Shown one piece after another: positions 37,256-48,960 of a stretch of 64,000 nt of DNA. Source of the DNA: Atrichornis clamosus (taxonomy: Eukaryota; Chordata; Aves; Passeriformes; Menuridae); NCBI GenBank assembly GCA_013400975.1, contig WBMZ01014178.1, forward strand, positions 39,197 through 103,196. Reading direction: 5' to 3'. The notes under the pieces were generated by a model. It made no database searches. It saw only the letters and a list, made by a program, of their open reading frames with translations, and was not told the DNA's origin. Both the position numbers and the translations under genes were made by a program. The first letter of the stretch is position 1; the number at the start of each line of letters is the position of its first letter.

Positions 37256-37287
37256 TTTTTTTCTTTTCTTTTCTTTTTTTCTTCCTT
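37256..37287. repeat. Pyrimidine tract, (TTTTC)n-like
   Basis: Thirty-two bases of T and C only, mostly TTTTC units. A simple repeat of the same type recurs at 43914-43940 and, greatly expanded, at 57.4-58.0 kb. Confidence 0.9.
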
Positions 37288-37564
37288 GACTGAAAGTTCC
37301 ATCACGTAAAGACAATCTTTTATAATGGCAGAAGCAGAGCCAGGGATCTGTGTCAAAGGGCTGAGATATTGCCTTGCTGAGAAAGCAGAGTGAGGGCTGA
37401 GCTTGGTGCTTGTACAAGGTGGATTTGGAGAAGAAATGGAAAGATGGAGCCCACTGGGATATATTTGGTATGTAGAAAGCCAAACTGGAAGCCAGAACTG
37501 GCTTTACTGGGGCCTAATGTGAACAGAGCTCCCCATGACTTTCTGCGAGAGGTTGGCACATGGA

Positions 37565-37768
37565 TGGAAGGAGTTTTATACACAGAGGGTCATCAAACAC
37601 TGGCACAGGTTGCCCAAAGAGGTGATGGATGCCCCATTCCTGGAACAATTCAAGGTCTCATTGATTGGGGCTCTAAACAACGTGATCTAGTTGAAGATGT
37701 CCCTGCAGGACGTTTGGACTAGATGACCTTTAAAGATCCCTTCCAACCCAAACGAATCTGTGATCCTG
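37565..37768 (+). mobile_element. CR1 LINE 3' end
   Basis: Reads 'acacagagggtcatcaaaca', 'ctggcacaggttgcccaaag', 'gatgccccattcctggaaca', 'attcaaggtctcattgattg', 'ggactagatgacctttaaag' and 'cccttccaacccaaacgaat', ending 'ctgtgatcc'. This is a clear plus-orientation avian CR1 3' end, moderately diverged. The 5' limit is approximate and may reach about 37480. Confidence 0.93.
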
Positions 37769-39479
37769 TGGCCATCAGCACCAGGGCAGCAGCCGGGCCC
37801 AGGCTCGGGCTCCCCCTGTGCTGTGGAAAAATGAGCTCTGTGCAAAGCCTGTGCTCCAGGCCTCCAGCAACAAAGGGGCACGAGCATCTTGACAGGGCCT
37901 CCTAACATAAGGCATGTGTGTGTGAGCTGTGGTATGAATCATCAGGGCCTGGAACGGAGCTTTATTTAGGATGCAGAGTCAGAGAAAATTCCACCCTTGC
38001 CCTGGGAGTTGGGGAAAGCAGGTGTTTTTTTCCATAAACTGTCCTTAGCCCTAAAGTTAATGGCCATAAATTAAGCTGGGGAGGGGAATAGCAGATGTTA
38101 CTCTGGGAATCCATGTACATGTAGCTGAAGGTGAAAAGTAAATATAGGGAGTTTTTTCTTTTAAAATCAAAATCCAAAAGAACGTCCGCACCTTTTTCCT
38201 TTCCGGCTGACAGCTCACACGGTTTTGAGAACTGCACCTTTCCACCCTTCTCCCTGGACTAGCTCATCCCTCAGCCCCAGCACAGGTCCCATGGCTGGGC
38301 AGATGGAGGAATTCCACAGACCCTGCTTCCCTCTGGGTCTGGGCTTTGCCACCGTATCTCTCCCCAGAGCGAATTGCAAGGGATTTGTTGCAGTCTTTTG
38401 GTTGAAAGCAACCCCTCAGTGTTTTTGATGAGATACAATTCTTCCCTTTTTATCCTAAAATCAGTTTCTCTGCTCCTGATTCATCTCTCCTGTGAATCCC
38501 TGATGAGGATGCACTGAGAGCCTGGCACCCAGAATCACCCAGGCACATCCCCCTCTTGCTGTCCCCAAGTCCCTGGTGCCCACATAAAGAGGGGCTGGTG
38601 GTGGCAGGTCCACCCGCTGCCACCTATCCCCACACGCTTGTGTTTCAGCCCCAGTGGGACACTTCTATCCCAAATATCCCTTCCTGCCCTGGAAACGGGC
38701 TGTGGTGCTGAGACGGCCACCCTGGCTGGACCTCACCAACCCCTCACATGCCTTTTCCCCAATTCCTGGGGACAGTTTACCTAATGACCTGTATAAACAC
38801 AGGAAATGTGGGATTTTTCCCCCAAAAAAATGGATGTGTGGCTTCAAGAGTCTCTTCAATAGGCAGCACAGGGCTGAGGGGAATGCAGGAAAACAGGGAC
38901 ACAACCTGTGCACCGGCTCTGCTTGGCATCCCCACGGCAGGAGGGAAGCACCTGAGGGCAGGATGCAGAGGGATTTCTGATGGAGCAGCACCTCAGACCT
39001 GTCTGGGTGGGTGGAGGGCTTTTGGGGCAGCTAAGTGGGGTTTCGGGCCCCCCAAGCCCAGTCCTTGCTGGATCCAACCACAGCTCTTCGCTAAACCAGC
39101 CAGGCCTTGCAGCCCTGCTTGGAAAAACCAGGCTCCCAGATGCTGGAGGGATGGGATTGGAATGTCCACCCTCTGCCCACTCACAGATGTGTCACTGTGA
39201 AGCTGGTTTAGGTTTCTCCAACGAAGAGGATTTTGTGTCCTTCAAGGGGAGAGGGGGATGCAGCCAAACCACAGAGACCACTAGGCCTGAGGCCTGTGCT
39301 CCCTGACCACCTTGCCCGGGAAAAATCTGTCCAAAGGATGTTGCTTCAAGCTGGGCATTTAGAAACCCCCCCAAACACTCTCAGCTTTGCCATTCTGTGT
39401 GAATTGCTTTAAATTGTTTCTTTGGAAATGGAGCCAGGGTTACAAGACCACTGGGATCTGCTCCTGGAGATGGGGAGGG
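37769..39479. other. Non-coding stretch, GC-moderate
   Basis: No gene recognised. Proline-rich frames at 38654-39306 overlap each other on both strands and have no known domain. A small AT-rich patch at 38050-38095 ('aaagttaatggccataaatt') is the only regulatory-looking item. Confidence 0.55.
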
Positions 39480-39585
39480 GGAGAAGGTGTCCCTTGTGGA
39501 AGGTGTCCCTTTCCCATGGCAGGGGATTGGGATGAGATGATCTTTAAGTTCCCTTCCAACCCAACCCATTCGGTGATTCTGTGAT
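39480..39585 (+). mobile_element. Short CR1 LINE 3' tail
   Basis: 'gaaggtgtccctttcccatg', 'gcaggggattgggatgagat', 'gatctttaagttcccttcca' and 'acccaacccattcggtgatt' give the final ~105 bp of an avian CR1, ending in 'ctgtgatc'. Well preserved, plus orientation. A purine-rich segment precedes it. Confidence 0.93.
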
Positions 39586-39700
39586 CTTCAGCTACTCCTC
39601 TGGATTTTATTTCCAGACGCTTTTCAAAGTAGATTTGCCTCTTTCCCCTGCACTGCAACTCCCAATTCCTCCAAAGCAGGCAGGAGGAAAGGAAGGGAGT

Positions 39701-39731
39701 GGGGGGAAAAAAAGAAAAAAAGGAAAAAAAA
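39701..39731. repeat. Purine tract
   Basis: Thirty-one bases of G and A only ('ggggggaaaaaaagaaaaaa' then 'aggaaaaaaaa'), continuing as A/C-rich DNA to 39742. Simple low-complexity repeat. Confidence 0.9.
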
Positions 39732-39754
39732 CCAAAAAACCCCGAAAAGCCCTG

Positions 39755-39880
39755 GGGCTAAATTGAAGCCATTAGTAGCCTCGAACTGATGACAGGGCAA
39801 TAAATTACTAATTAACCTTCGGGGCGAGTTCAACACCTTGGGGATAAGTGTGAAAACACGGAGTAATAAGCCCTGACACA
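39755..39880. promoter_or_regulatory. Block with TAATTA core, possible conserved element
   Basis: Reads 'gctaaattgaagccattagt', 'agcctcgaactgatgacagg', 'gcaataaattactaattaac' and 'cttcggggcgagttcaacac', then 'gtgaaaacacggagtaataa'. It combines TGACAG (TALE-type), CAATAAA and TAATTA cores with CpG-containing unique sequence. Mixed composition makes chance AT-richness a weaker explanation than for most other blocks. It leads into a small GC-rich segment at about 39885-39920. Confidence 0.35.
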
Positions 39881-40123
39881 GCCAGGCTGCGGCAGCTCCC
39901 GCCGGGCCGGGCCGGGCAGCTCTGCCTTCACTTTTGTGGGAATTCTGCACGGATTAGGGCGGGCAGGGATCAGCAGAGAAGGGGCACCGGGGCTGGGACC
40001 TCGGACCTCGCCTGGCCTCGGTCCTTAAAGAAAAAAAGGCCACCGCATTTCTGCCTTGTTTTTGCTAAACGGCTTCATCCTTGGGTGTCTGGTTTAGTGC
40101 AGCCACACTTTAAAAAAATAATA

Positions 40124-40139
40124 ATATATATATATATAT
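40124..40139. repeat. (TA)8 microsatellite
   Basis: Sixteen alternating T/A bases, preceded by 'taaaaaaataa' and followed within 50 bp by more TA-rich sequence ('gtatatatgtatatc'). Simple repeat. Confidence 0.9.
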
Positions 40140-40689
40140 GATGATCATATAGTGCAAAGGATTTTTTATATCTATTAATGTATATATGTATATCTCACTG
40201 TGTTTCCAGAGGCAGGAGATGATCGTAATTATCCCAACCTGAGCCCGGTCCCGGCAGGTTTTCTGTGGTGGTTTGAATTTTATTCTCTGGCAAGGGGCTG
40301 GGGGAAATGCAATCCTGACCACCCATGGAGTGCATGGAGCTCTTGGAAATGTGAACATGTTGGGGACAGGGAGCTGTGATTGCAGGGCACTGGGGGGGCT
40401 GTGGCAGGAAGAGATCCTCATCTCTGTCCTGGGTGAAGATGAAGAGGCAGCACACGCTTGAGGCAGTGAAGGGCAAAGCTCTTCCCACATCAGAAAAAAC
40501 CCAAATCATTCAAGTTTTCAGCTCTTGCTTGCCCTAAAGAGGAGCCCAAAGCCACCCCAATCTGCACAACAAAGTGCTCTGAGACCCCCCACATCTCTTT
40601 TAACTCCCCTCCTGGTGCTGGGGTGAGTATTTGCAAGGTTCATTCTTTGGCATCTCGCTGCTGATCAAGCAGGGGACTGTGCCAATGGT

Positions 40690-41110
40690 ATTGCATCAAG
40701 GTCTTTTCAGCTGTAATGGGGTATGACATTTCTGAGACCAGATATGGCTCAGCTAATCATATTTTAATAGCCCTACCTTGTAGGAATGGACTGGCTCAGA
40801 GTGTACACGGTAATATTTTAATTTCTGAGCTCTGATGAGCATAATTTTGAGCAGGTATTCAGTTTCTGTATGTTCTAAATCGTGCTCCCAGATGTTCAAT
40901 GCCAACGGGCTATAAAGAGCAACTGCACAAATATAATATTTAATACCGAATGTCAGTTTGTGTGTTCCACTCAATTTCCTGGAAAGATCTTTAAATTCAT
41001 CTTATTTAGCTTGAAGACCCAATCAGTTCCATACTCCAGCTCTGTAATTCCGCATAACTGAGTTCTCTAATTTCTCAGATGCAAATGTAGAGCAGATGTA
41101 AACAGGGAGT
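40690..41110. promoter_or_regulatory. Long AT-rich block, strong enhancer candidate
   Basis: About 400 bp distinct from the GC-richer sequence on both sides. It includes 'agctaatcatattttaatag', 'gtaatattttaatttctgag', 'gatgagcataattttgagca', 'aaatcgtgctcccagatgtt', 'caacgggctataaagagcaa', 'caatcagttccatactcc', 'cgcataactgagttctc' and 'aatttctcagatgcaaatg'. TAAT cores, an ATGCAAAT octamer (exact POU consensus, near 41080-41087) and unique CpG-bearing words are interspersed without simple repeats. This mix of complexity and AT content is typical of deeply conserved elements. Alignment would be needed to confirm it. Confidence 0.4.
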
Positions 41111-42929
41111 GGAGGGAAGGGGGGATGTTCCTGCACTTTCAGCAGTGCTGCTTATCAGTGCTGGTGGGACCAGAGAGGGAAAAGCCAGTCAGACTTTGCA
41201 ACAAATGCAGCTCCAAATGCTTTGGACCCCAGCCATGGGCAGTTGGAGAGGAGTTGGCACAACAAGATATCCTTAATCCTGAGAAATCAGCCTGCTGGCG
41301 TGACCAGTTCATGGTGGGAATAAATGGTGTCCCTGTCCCATTAACTGAGGCTGAGCTATCAGGCAGGTGGAAAGGAGCACTGGGATTTCAGGGTGCTGAT
41401 GAAAAAGGTGAGTTTATGGCTTTGTTGGCTGTGGGATGGGACAGGGAAGGAGCTGGGATCCTCTGGGATATCTCTGGGGTAGCAGAGACCCACTTTTTGC
41501 TGATTCCCCTGCTGTAGCACAGGATGTTCCTCTGTCAATCCGCAGCCATCAGCTGTCTCATCACCTATGAGTAACCTGTGAGTATCCTCTTTGCTCAGCT
41601 GAAACACCTGCAATCTCTGTCCATACAGCTCCTGGCACTATCCTGGGGCTGCCTGTGCAATGGGAATCACCAGCAACAGGAGAGAGACCCTTTCCATGCT
41701 CGGATCCCTGTCTCCTGCAGCCCACTGCGGTCCCCATACAAGCACCACCGCTCTGCTCCAGAGAATTCGTGCGTCAAACCCAGCCCAGCTCCCTGCCAAG
41801 CCAGTCCACAGGGTTCAAAGCTGGGGCTGGGGGAATCCCAAGGGAGTGGGAACACACAGGCCACCCAGTCTAAGGGCTTGCAGGCCTGGCAGAAGGCAGG
41901 GGGGGCATAACCCCTGTAGCAGCCCCTGCAAATGCTCCCAGGGCTCGAAAATGAGCAGCTGCCACTCTCAGCATTATCCATCACCACGGGCCCTTTGAAC
42001 ACAGTGAAGATATTTGACCTTTTTTTTCTGCTTTAAAAAGAAATACAATAAAAATGCAATTCTGGCTGCTGCTCCTAAAGCACAACTGACCAAGTACCAT
42101 ATATAGTATCAACTAGGGACAGCCACAGACTTCCTTCCATCTTCTTAAGCTATTCCCCTTCCTACAGCACTCTCCAAGTTGCATTAATCATGGGCTTCTT
42201 CAGAGTAAACGGGATTAATCTGCCCTCTCGCCATTTCCCTGATGTTTTGCAGCCAATCTTGGATGCATGTGGGATCCTGTGCATCTCCCAGCCTTGGTGG
42301 TGATGTGAGGCAGAGGAAACAGTAGCTATTTCCATCAGGTTGAGCCTCACAGCGTTTCCTGCTCCTCTCAGCAGATCAGTCCCAGGTGGTCAGAGCCCCC
42401 TGAACACTCAGGTCAAAATTCCTCACTTTCTCCCTGCTTGCTTGCCAAAAATAAAAGCATTTTTGCTGAGTGATCCATCCTACTTCTTTGGTTTAAAGAT
42501 CTCATCAGCTTCAAAGGCTGCTTCTGCATCCTGGGATTTTGGGCATTTATTCTGGAAAAGCTGAGAAGGTGCTTCAGAAATTGAATAGGTTTCCTGCTAC
42601 CTGTTGGAATCTTTAGTTCTCCAGGATTTTTTTTCCTTTTCTTGTTCCTAAATGCATTTGCCAAAGGACTCCTTGGAGATGTGCTCAGTGTTAAGCAGAC
42701 AAGTGTAATGTCATGAATGTATTCACAAAACATTTTTAAAAACCCCAAATCTTCTGTTTTATCTGAGCTAATCACAGTCTTTCTCTCACAGAGAGGATGT
42801 AGATCTTTCACATCATATCCTCACAAAAAACTCTTGTAAATGGGTTTTTTTCCTCATCTTTCTTTTTATTTTAATGGGAAAACTACTCGTGTTCTGCCAC
42901 ATAAAAGTAGATTTCCCTTCATCTGTGGC

Positions 42930-43085
42930 CACACTGATTGCAGAGCCTGGGAGATCTTTAATTACATCGCTTGGGCTTTGTGTATTTCTTTCAGAGAAAA
43001 CCATCAAAATAGCATTTGTGTCTCATTACAGCTATAACAGCAACATTATCATCTTTGCCTTCTTATATTACTTATTTTGATCAAA
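42930..43085. promoter_or_regulatory. AT-rich block, possible enhancer
   Basis: Contains 'gagatctttaattacatcgc', 'ttgggctttgtgtatttct', 'gaaaaccatcaaaatagcat', 'ctcattacagctataacagc' and 'attatcatctttgccttc'. ATTA, GATA-type TTATC, and TCAAA-type TCF cores occur. Beyond it lies 'cttatattacttattttgat'. Function inferred only. Confidence 0.27.
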
Positions 43086-43913
43086 AATTTGCCAGCTCCT
43101 GAGTGAACATCCCTCACTCAAGTTTGTAGCCAAGGGATGGGGCTCACTCCCTCCTGCAGGGACACTGCAGCCTGGGAGTTACAAGGCATCTGGGAAGACT
43201 AAACCAAAATTATCCATGCCCTGTGACTGGGCCACTGTGAGGAGCCATCCAGCTCCTGGGGCAGGGACCTCTTAAAGACAGAATTTGCCTTGGAGGAAGA
43301 CCGGAAATGAGAGGAGGTGTTTTAGGGGATGAGGAAAGGGCTGCCTCCCACCCGTGGTGATCTGGGACACTTTGTGGGTAATGTCCTAATGGCAGACGTG
43401 CTCTGAGTTATTCTCCTTAAACTGGAGTCAGGATGTTCCACTGCTTTTTTTCCTGGTGAAGATGCAGCTGAGGTCCCTTCACTTCCCTGAGGTTCAGGGA
43501 AGGTGTGGCTGCAAACTGGGAGAGGAGCAGGGATGGAGTCCCTGCCTCCCCAGCCGGTCTCACAGGCCCAGCTCTGGGGCTTCAGGCTGAATTTATCAAA
43601 CCCTCAGGACGCTCCAGAGCCACGCTGGTCACTTGTCCCTGGTCCTTGCCTCAAAAGCCGCCCTCACGTGGTGATGCCTGAGGGTGGGAAGGAGGGACAG
43701 AGCCCTTTTCCTGCTGCTTCCACTCCTTGAGGCTGGGGGCACTGATGCTGAGAGCCCCTGGCACGTGGGTTGTGTCCCCGATGCCCCCCTGTTCCCTGGC
43801 AAGTGGCATGAGGGTATAATCAGTCTCAGGCAATTTATTTTTCCTACTCTGAGTAAACACCATGCTGAAATTGTCACTGTGATTTAGGAGGTGCCAGATT
43901 TTTTTGGGAGTGA

Positions 43914-43940
43914 TTTTTTTTTTTTTTCTTTTCTTTTCTT
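43914..43940. repeat. Pyrimidine tract
   Basis: Twenty-seven bases of T and C only, beginning with 14 consecutive T. Simple repeat. Confidence 0.9.
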
Positions 43941-44119
43941 ACTTGACACCTTGCACTCCATCTCTGGAATGTCACTTCAGCTTTCACCAAGGATTTCCCC
44001 AGTGCTGGGCTCTGCTGGTGAAATCTGAGCTCTGTCTCTGCAGCCTTCCCCAGGTGCTTTCTCAGAGGAAGAAGAAGACAACACAATTATCTTTCTCTTT
44101 TGCCCAGGACCCACTTTGC

Positions 44120-44440
44120 ACACTGAAAATAGAAGTATCATTTTAATGAGCCACTCAGAGAGACATATTCACCCAAATACAGATGAAATCACTTAAATAT
44201 TTTGAAACTGGCAATCTCATATATTTTAATTATAGACTACAGTGATATTCTGCTGAAAGCAATTACATTGTAGCTCTTCCCACACACACAGGCAAGTCCC
44301 AGTTGTGCTCCACAAAGATAGTGCTTGAGCATATAAAGCATCACGTATGTTTTTGTTAAAAAATCCATTTTTTTCAGTGTTTTGAAACAAAGCAAGCGAT
44401 TCATTGTTCTGGATATGGCCTCATTGAATATTTGTGGGGT
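44120..44440. promoter_or_regulatory. AT-rich block, enhancer candidate
   Basis: Includes 'gtatcattttaatgagccac', 'gatgaaatcacttaaatatt', 'ttgaaactggcaatctcata', 'tattttaattatagactaca', 'gctgaaagcaattacattgt' and, further on, 'atggcctcattgaatatttg'. Many TAAT cores (TTTTAATGAG, TAATTA, CAATTA) are spaced over 150 bp. No CR1 or simple repeat is involved. Confidence 0.33.
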
Positions 44441-45164
44441 ACATTTAGGTAGGTGAATGTAGGTATGTTGACTGCTGAGGCAGAAACACATGAGAACAAC
44501 TTTTTTCCCCCTACTTTTTGAATGGCCTCTTGTTTTTGCTGTGAAAATGGCCTGGCCCTGCTTCGTCAGGACTTTTAAAACTTGCCACGGCCAGAAAAGA
44601 TACTTCTGTTTAAAATCAGAGCAATGATCCACTCAAAAGCTTCAAATGAAAGATATCTATTTCACTGGGTTGGACTGGCCAACGAGCGTGGCTTGCTCAA
44701 ATGTGGTCGAGACACTCAGATTCAGTTCATGCTACTGATACCCCTTGCTCTCCCCTCAAAATTAGCCCAGATGAATGGGGCCTTTTGTAGTGAGGGAAGA
44801 AACGGGCAGAAATCACAATAATCTCTTTCTAGCCAGGCTTCTGTAGCGTGGGGTGAGGCAAGGGCTCTGCCCGGTGCCGGGGAAGAAGGAAAACAGCAAT
44901 TTCTCCGCGGTTTCCGTGGCACGTTGGGAGCTGAAGGAGACCTCGCACGCAGCTCGGGGCACCTCGGGCCGCCCGCTCCCCTTGACTCCGTTCCAGCCAT
45001 TCAAGCTCCATGGGGATGTGGGCCATGAATCACATCCTTCACATCCCAGCACTGGGTTTGGCCCAGCCCGGTGCCCCTGTTAGCCCTCAGGTGATGGGAG
45101 GTGGCAAAACATCTCCTGGCTTTCCAGGTTTTCACACACGCTTCCCGAGCCGAGGCCTTTGCTC

Positions 45165-45345
45165 TGGGTGAGAAGTTACACTTCTTTCCTGTTATTCTAA
45201 AACTTAAGTACTTCGCACATTTGGGAGATATTATTAAGTAATAGTCTGAATGACGGGCTGTGGTTGGAGTTAATTTCTTCCAGTTCTCAAAGTGTCTAAT
45301 TACACTTTCTTCAGTGCTAAGTGTACAGATTGTTTCCAATGTGCA
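45165..45345. promoter_or_regulatory. AT-rich block with symmetric site, enhancer candidate
   Basis: Reads 'gttattctaaaacttaagta', 'cttcgcacatttgggagata', 'ttattaagtaatagtctgaa', 'ggagttaatttcttccag' and 'aaagtgtctaattacacttt'. The last 20 bases (45289-45308) are two 7-base arms, AAAGTGT and ACACTTT, around CTAATT. The arms fit NK2/T-box type half-sites and the centre a homeodomain core. The block is unique, mixed sequence. Confidence 0.35.
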
Positions 45346-47084
45346 AAGACCTCTTGTTTAAATTTGAAACAAAAAAAAAAGAAAGGAAGAAAACCCTTGG
45401 TTCATCCCTCTGGAGTGAAAGTTGGGCTCTAGAGGCATAACCCAAATGTCTTCTGACAAGTGTTTGTGGTTCTGTACATCTGCCCCTAAGCACCCTTGAA
45501 GAACCAAAGCCAACAGGCAGATGGTGCCTGGTGCAAATCCAATCATCCCTTTTATACAGTTCCAGCATTAAAGCTGAGTCTAAGTTAGACACAGCTCAGG
45601 TGAAGACCTCATTAGGCAAATTTAGGCAACCCCATTTTTAAGAAGTTGTGCTCCACTTCACCTGCAATCCCCATGGAGGGAATGCCACAACAGGCTGTCC
45701 ATTCCTAGCCCAGGGTGATGCAAAGTGAAGTGGGCTCTGGAAAGGGCTTTGGGCTGATGTGTTTCATCCCACAGCTGGGGCAGGGCAGGAAAACACCCAC
45801 GGAATGTCCAGCATGTTGGCTGAACACAGTGATTTGATCAGTCCCCACGACTGGGTTGTGTTTAGAGAGAGTTTGAGCACCTGTGAGTGGCTGATGGAAG
45901 AGCAACACAGCTTCTACATGGAGACACCTCTCAGAAGAAGGAAGAGCTCTATTTGCAGGCACATTTCTACCTCTGTGCTGTGGCCAGGTTAGAAAAACCA
46001 AGCACATCCTGCAGATGATTCTTCTGATTGTGATTTAAAGTGCATTGGGGTGGGGCTGGCAGGGGAGAAATGAGAGAGGCAGAGCCACAGGAGGGGCTGT
46101 GAGAAAAGCCAGGGGTGTCCCTCACCCTTCAGTGCCAAGGCCAAGCTCCAGGAAGGCACCAACAGCTTGACTGTGGCACAAATTCTGCTAATCTCCACAT
46201 CAGCCCTAACTCAGGCTGATCACAAGGTTTTTGTCCTTGACTTTGGCCATGCTCAAAATAAAGGTTTCATGGTTATCAGATCCATTTTGGCTGCTGTGTT
46301 CACTGACTTCTTAGAAGGATGGACACATCCAGTTTGGATGGTGGCTTTCAGGACCAGACATGGAATCCTCTGAGGCTGGGCGAGCTCACGTTGTGATTTA
46401 TTTTTCTTTCCTGGGGTCTGTGACTGAATCAGGCGGGAGAGAGGAAGTGAAGGTTTGTTCTTTCTAAAGATTTATTTCGTTACATCTGCAACAAGTCAAG
46501 AGGAGAACAGGGTAGAAAGGCTTTTGGTTTTGGGCCTGGAACAAAGCTTAGGACTTGAGATAAACAAATGGGGGGAAGGAATTATCAAAGAAAGAGCTGG
46601 CCACAGACTTTGTTATGAGTTTTGTTGTAACAAGCTGAGAAACTTTGGTAACTTAAACCAAACTGAAAGTGCCCCAGTGTAAAAGGAGAAGCAGATGAGT
46701 GAGGTACCTCAAGGAAGAAAATGTTCTGCCTCTCTGTCTGTGTCTCTTATGTGGAGATACTTGACATGGAAAACATCCCAAGCTTTGGATTAGAGGAGCC
46801 AGCAGGTTTCTCAGGCATGTGAGTTGCCCTCTCATTGACTTTGACAGCCATGAGCAAGCTCTGTTGACTCATCCATCAACTCAGGTGATGTTTTCTTCAT
46901 TTTTACAAGCACTGAGATCCCTGGGTGCAAAACACTGCTGTGGGCAGGTATTGAGCTTCACCTGCCAGGTGTGATGCGTGGTTGTACCCACAGCCAGGAG
47001 CTTCATCCACACACAAGGCTTTTCTCTGATTTGGCTGCAAAATTTTCGAGTAATTTTGATTTACTATTTACAGTTGCAAGTAAT

Positions 47085-47096
47085 TAAAAAAAAAAA
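47085..47096. repeat. A-rich run in AT-rich sequence
   Basis: A run of about 11 A after 'gcaagtaatt', in an AT-rich segment (47040-47110) that also has 'cgagtaattttgatttacta'. Homopolymer. The surrounding TAAT cores are too generic to call. Confidence 0.7.
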
Positions 47097-48599
47097 TATT
47101 GTAGAGCAACAATGTCACCCTGTCCAAATTTCCACTTTAGTAAAGTGGGTGTGAGTAATTCCTACCTGGTGTTCAGGATGGTGTAGGAGCTGAATTACTT
47201 CATGTAGGCCAGTGGAGGTGGTGAAAAATAACAAAAGTTCTGAGAGATACAGTGTTTGCTAAAAGAAAAAGAATTCTTTCTCTGTAGGGAAGAAAAAAGG
47301 GGGGAAATGTTTAAACTTTCAATTCCACGGTGTTAAATTAACAACAGCAAAAACCAGCCAAAAGAATAAAATGCACGTTAAATAAATTTAAAAGAGTTAC
47401 TATGAAATGAATGCCAGCTTGCTTTACTGAATTCCTGAGTCACCAAAATCCCTTAGAGCACCTCCTCAAAATCTTAGGCTCTCCACATATCCACTGTCTC
47501 CTTTTGGAAGTCAGTGCCCTGGGCTCTGGGAAGGAGAGATAACCCCTCCAGAAGGCAGCTGGTCCCACCACAGCTCTGACAACACTTCCCAGTTACCTGT
47601 GCTGAGTGCTCTTTATCTCCCTGATACTCTATCAGCCTGTCCAGGGCAAGGCTGGTGAGATAGTCAAGTGGCACAATTAGCAGTAATTAGCCCTGTGCTG
47701 GGATGGAGCAGGTCTGTGTCTGCTGGTCCCTCCGGAGAAGCCGGTGAGGTTGGGTGGCCATTGGCTTAGTAGCCAGGTTGGGATTTTGCTGTTGGATCCT
47801 CTTCCTGCTGCGCTTGATGGGGTTGGGTTTAGGGCCAGAGCCCCCAGAAAAATGGGAAGATGGTGGAAATGATTCCATCTGGGTGGGAGAGGGCATGGGG
47901 GGCTCCCACCTCCACATGGGTGCACAGACAGGCCACCCCATGGCATTGTAGAGCCATGGGTCTTCCTAAAACTGTTCTTGGCAGTGATGGTCCATGACCA
48001 TAAAGCGCCTTGGTAGGACCTGCAGCTCCTCACTGGGATGGGGATTTCTCAGTTTGGTGGGAAGTTTGGAGAACTGGAAGACATCAGTTCCTCTATTGTA
48101 GTGATGAGGGATTTTCTACAGCAACAAAACCCTTGAGGTGTCCCAGCCATCAGCACATCCTACTGAGGGAGAGGTGAAAACCTCAGTGCAAATGAGCCCT
48201 GGGTTATTCTGTGCACACACACAGACTGGCTTGCATGGCTCCTACCTCAGCTTCCCCAAATATTTGCTTCAAATTTGGCTTTGCCTACACTTTCTAAGCA
48301 CTCACCCTTGAGGTGGGGGTTGTCCTGTGTCCAGCCCACAGCTCAGTCCCAGGGCATGGCTGGGATGTCCTCGCTCCTCCTGCAGGCACAAGGTAAAAGC
48401 CCCTATGCACAACATCTCCAAATCAACGGCCTGGCCGTGACAGTCGTGGGGTTGCTGGCCAGAAAACCTGTAAAGCAGAAGGGGAATGGTTTTGGTGGCA
48501 GAACTACAAATACTCAATAAAGCACAGCTTGTTTCGGTGCTTTTTTATGTGGTTCTGTGCTGACTTTGGGTCCCCTAATTCACAGCAGAAGGGAGCAGA

Positions 48600-48960
48600 G
48601 TGCAGTAGAGATTGAGCATGAATCCTTTGCTGGGTTAATGGGAACAATTACAGAAGTTTCTTCTTTTTCTGCTGCCAAGCTGTGATATGAAATCATTTGC
48701 TGGGTCCCTGTTTCCATGGGAACAATTAGTTTCATGGCATTTTTGTTTCACATATTAATGAAGTGATTAACTAAATGAAGGCCAACACTTCATAAACGAA
48801 TTGTCTCACGCAATAATCAAGTAGCTACCAAGAACCACAGCTCAGTGCAGCCAAACTGCAATGAAACCAGCTCTGTAGAACACTTAGGAGCGTGTGAATA
48901 TTTATTGATCTGACACAGCACATCATAGGAGCCAAAGATGCCAACAATACCAAACATGGG
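48600..48960. promoter_or_regulatory. Large AT-rich block with internal duplication, strong enhancer candidate
   Basis: Two similar subunits, 48622-48650 and 48691-48728, share 'tttgctgggt' followed by 'atgggaacaatta'. After them come 'cacatattaatgaagtgatt', 'aactaaatgaaggccaacac', 'cataaacgaattgtctcacg', 'caataatcaagtagctacca' and 'gtgaatatttattgatctga'. ACAATTA contains a homeodomain core and AACAAT fits a SOX-type core, so the duplicated unit pairs SOX with homeodomain sites. It is non-repetitive, has several TAAT cores, and is free of transposons. Confidence 0.4.

Larger units (their letters stand above)
34746..37564. other. Non-coding stretch between CR1 copies
   Basis: No gene recognised. 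It holds a small CR1 tail (36055-36102), an AT-rich block (36160-36290) and a pyrimidine tract (37256-37287). Frames such as 37015-37293 run through low-complexity or purine-rich DNA and match nothing known. Confidence 0.6.
39586..48599. other. Repeat-poor non-coding stretch
   Basis: No transposon fragment was recognised in these 9 kb and no gene. The longest frames (132 codons at most) have no domain. It holds a dinucleotide (TA)8 tract, T-rich and C/T-rich simple repeats, and the largest concentration of enhancer-like blocks (39755-39880, 40690-41110, 42930-43085, 44120-44440, 45165-45345). Repeat exclusion of this kind is often seen around developmental genes. Confidence 0.55.
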
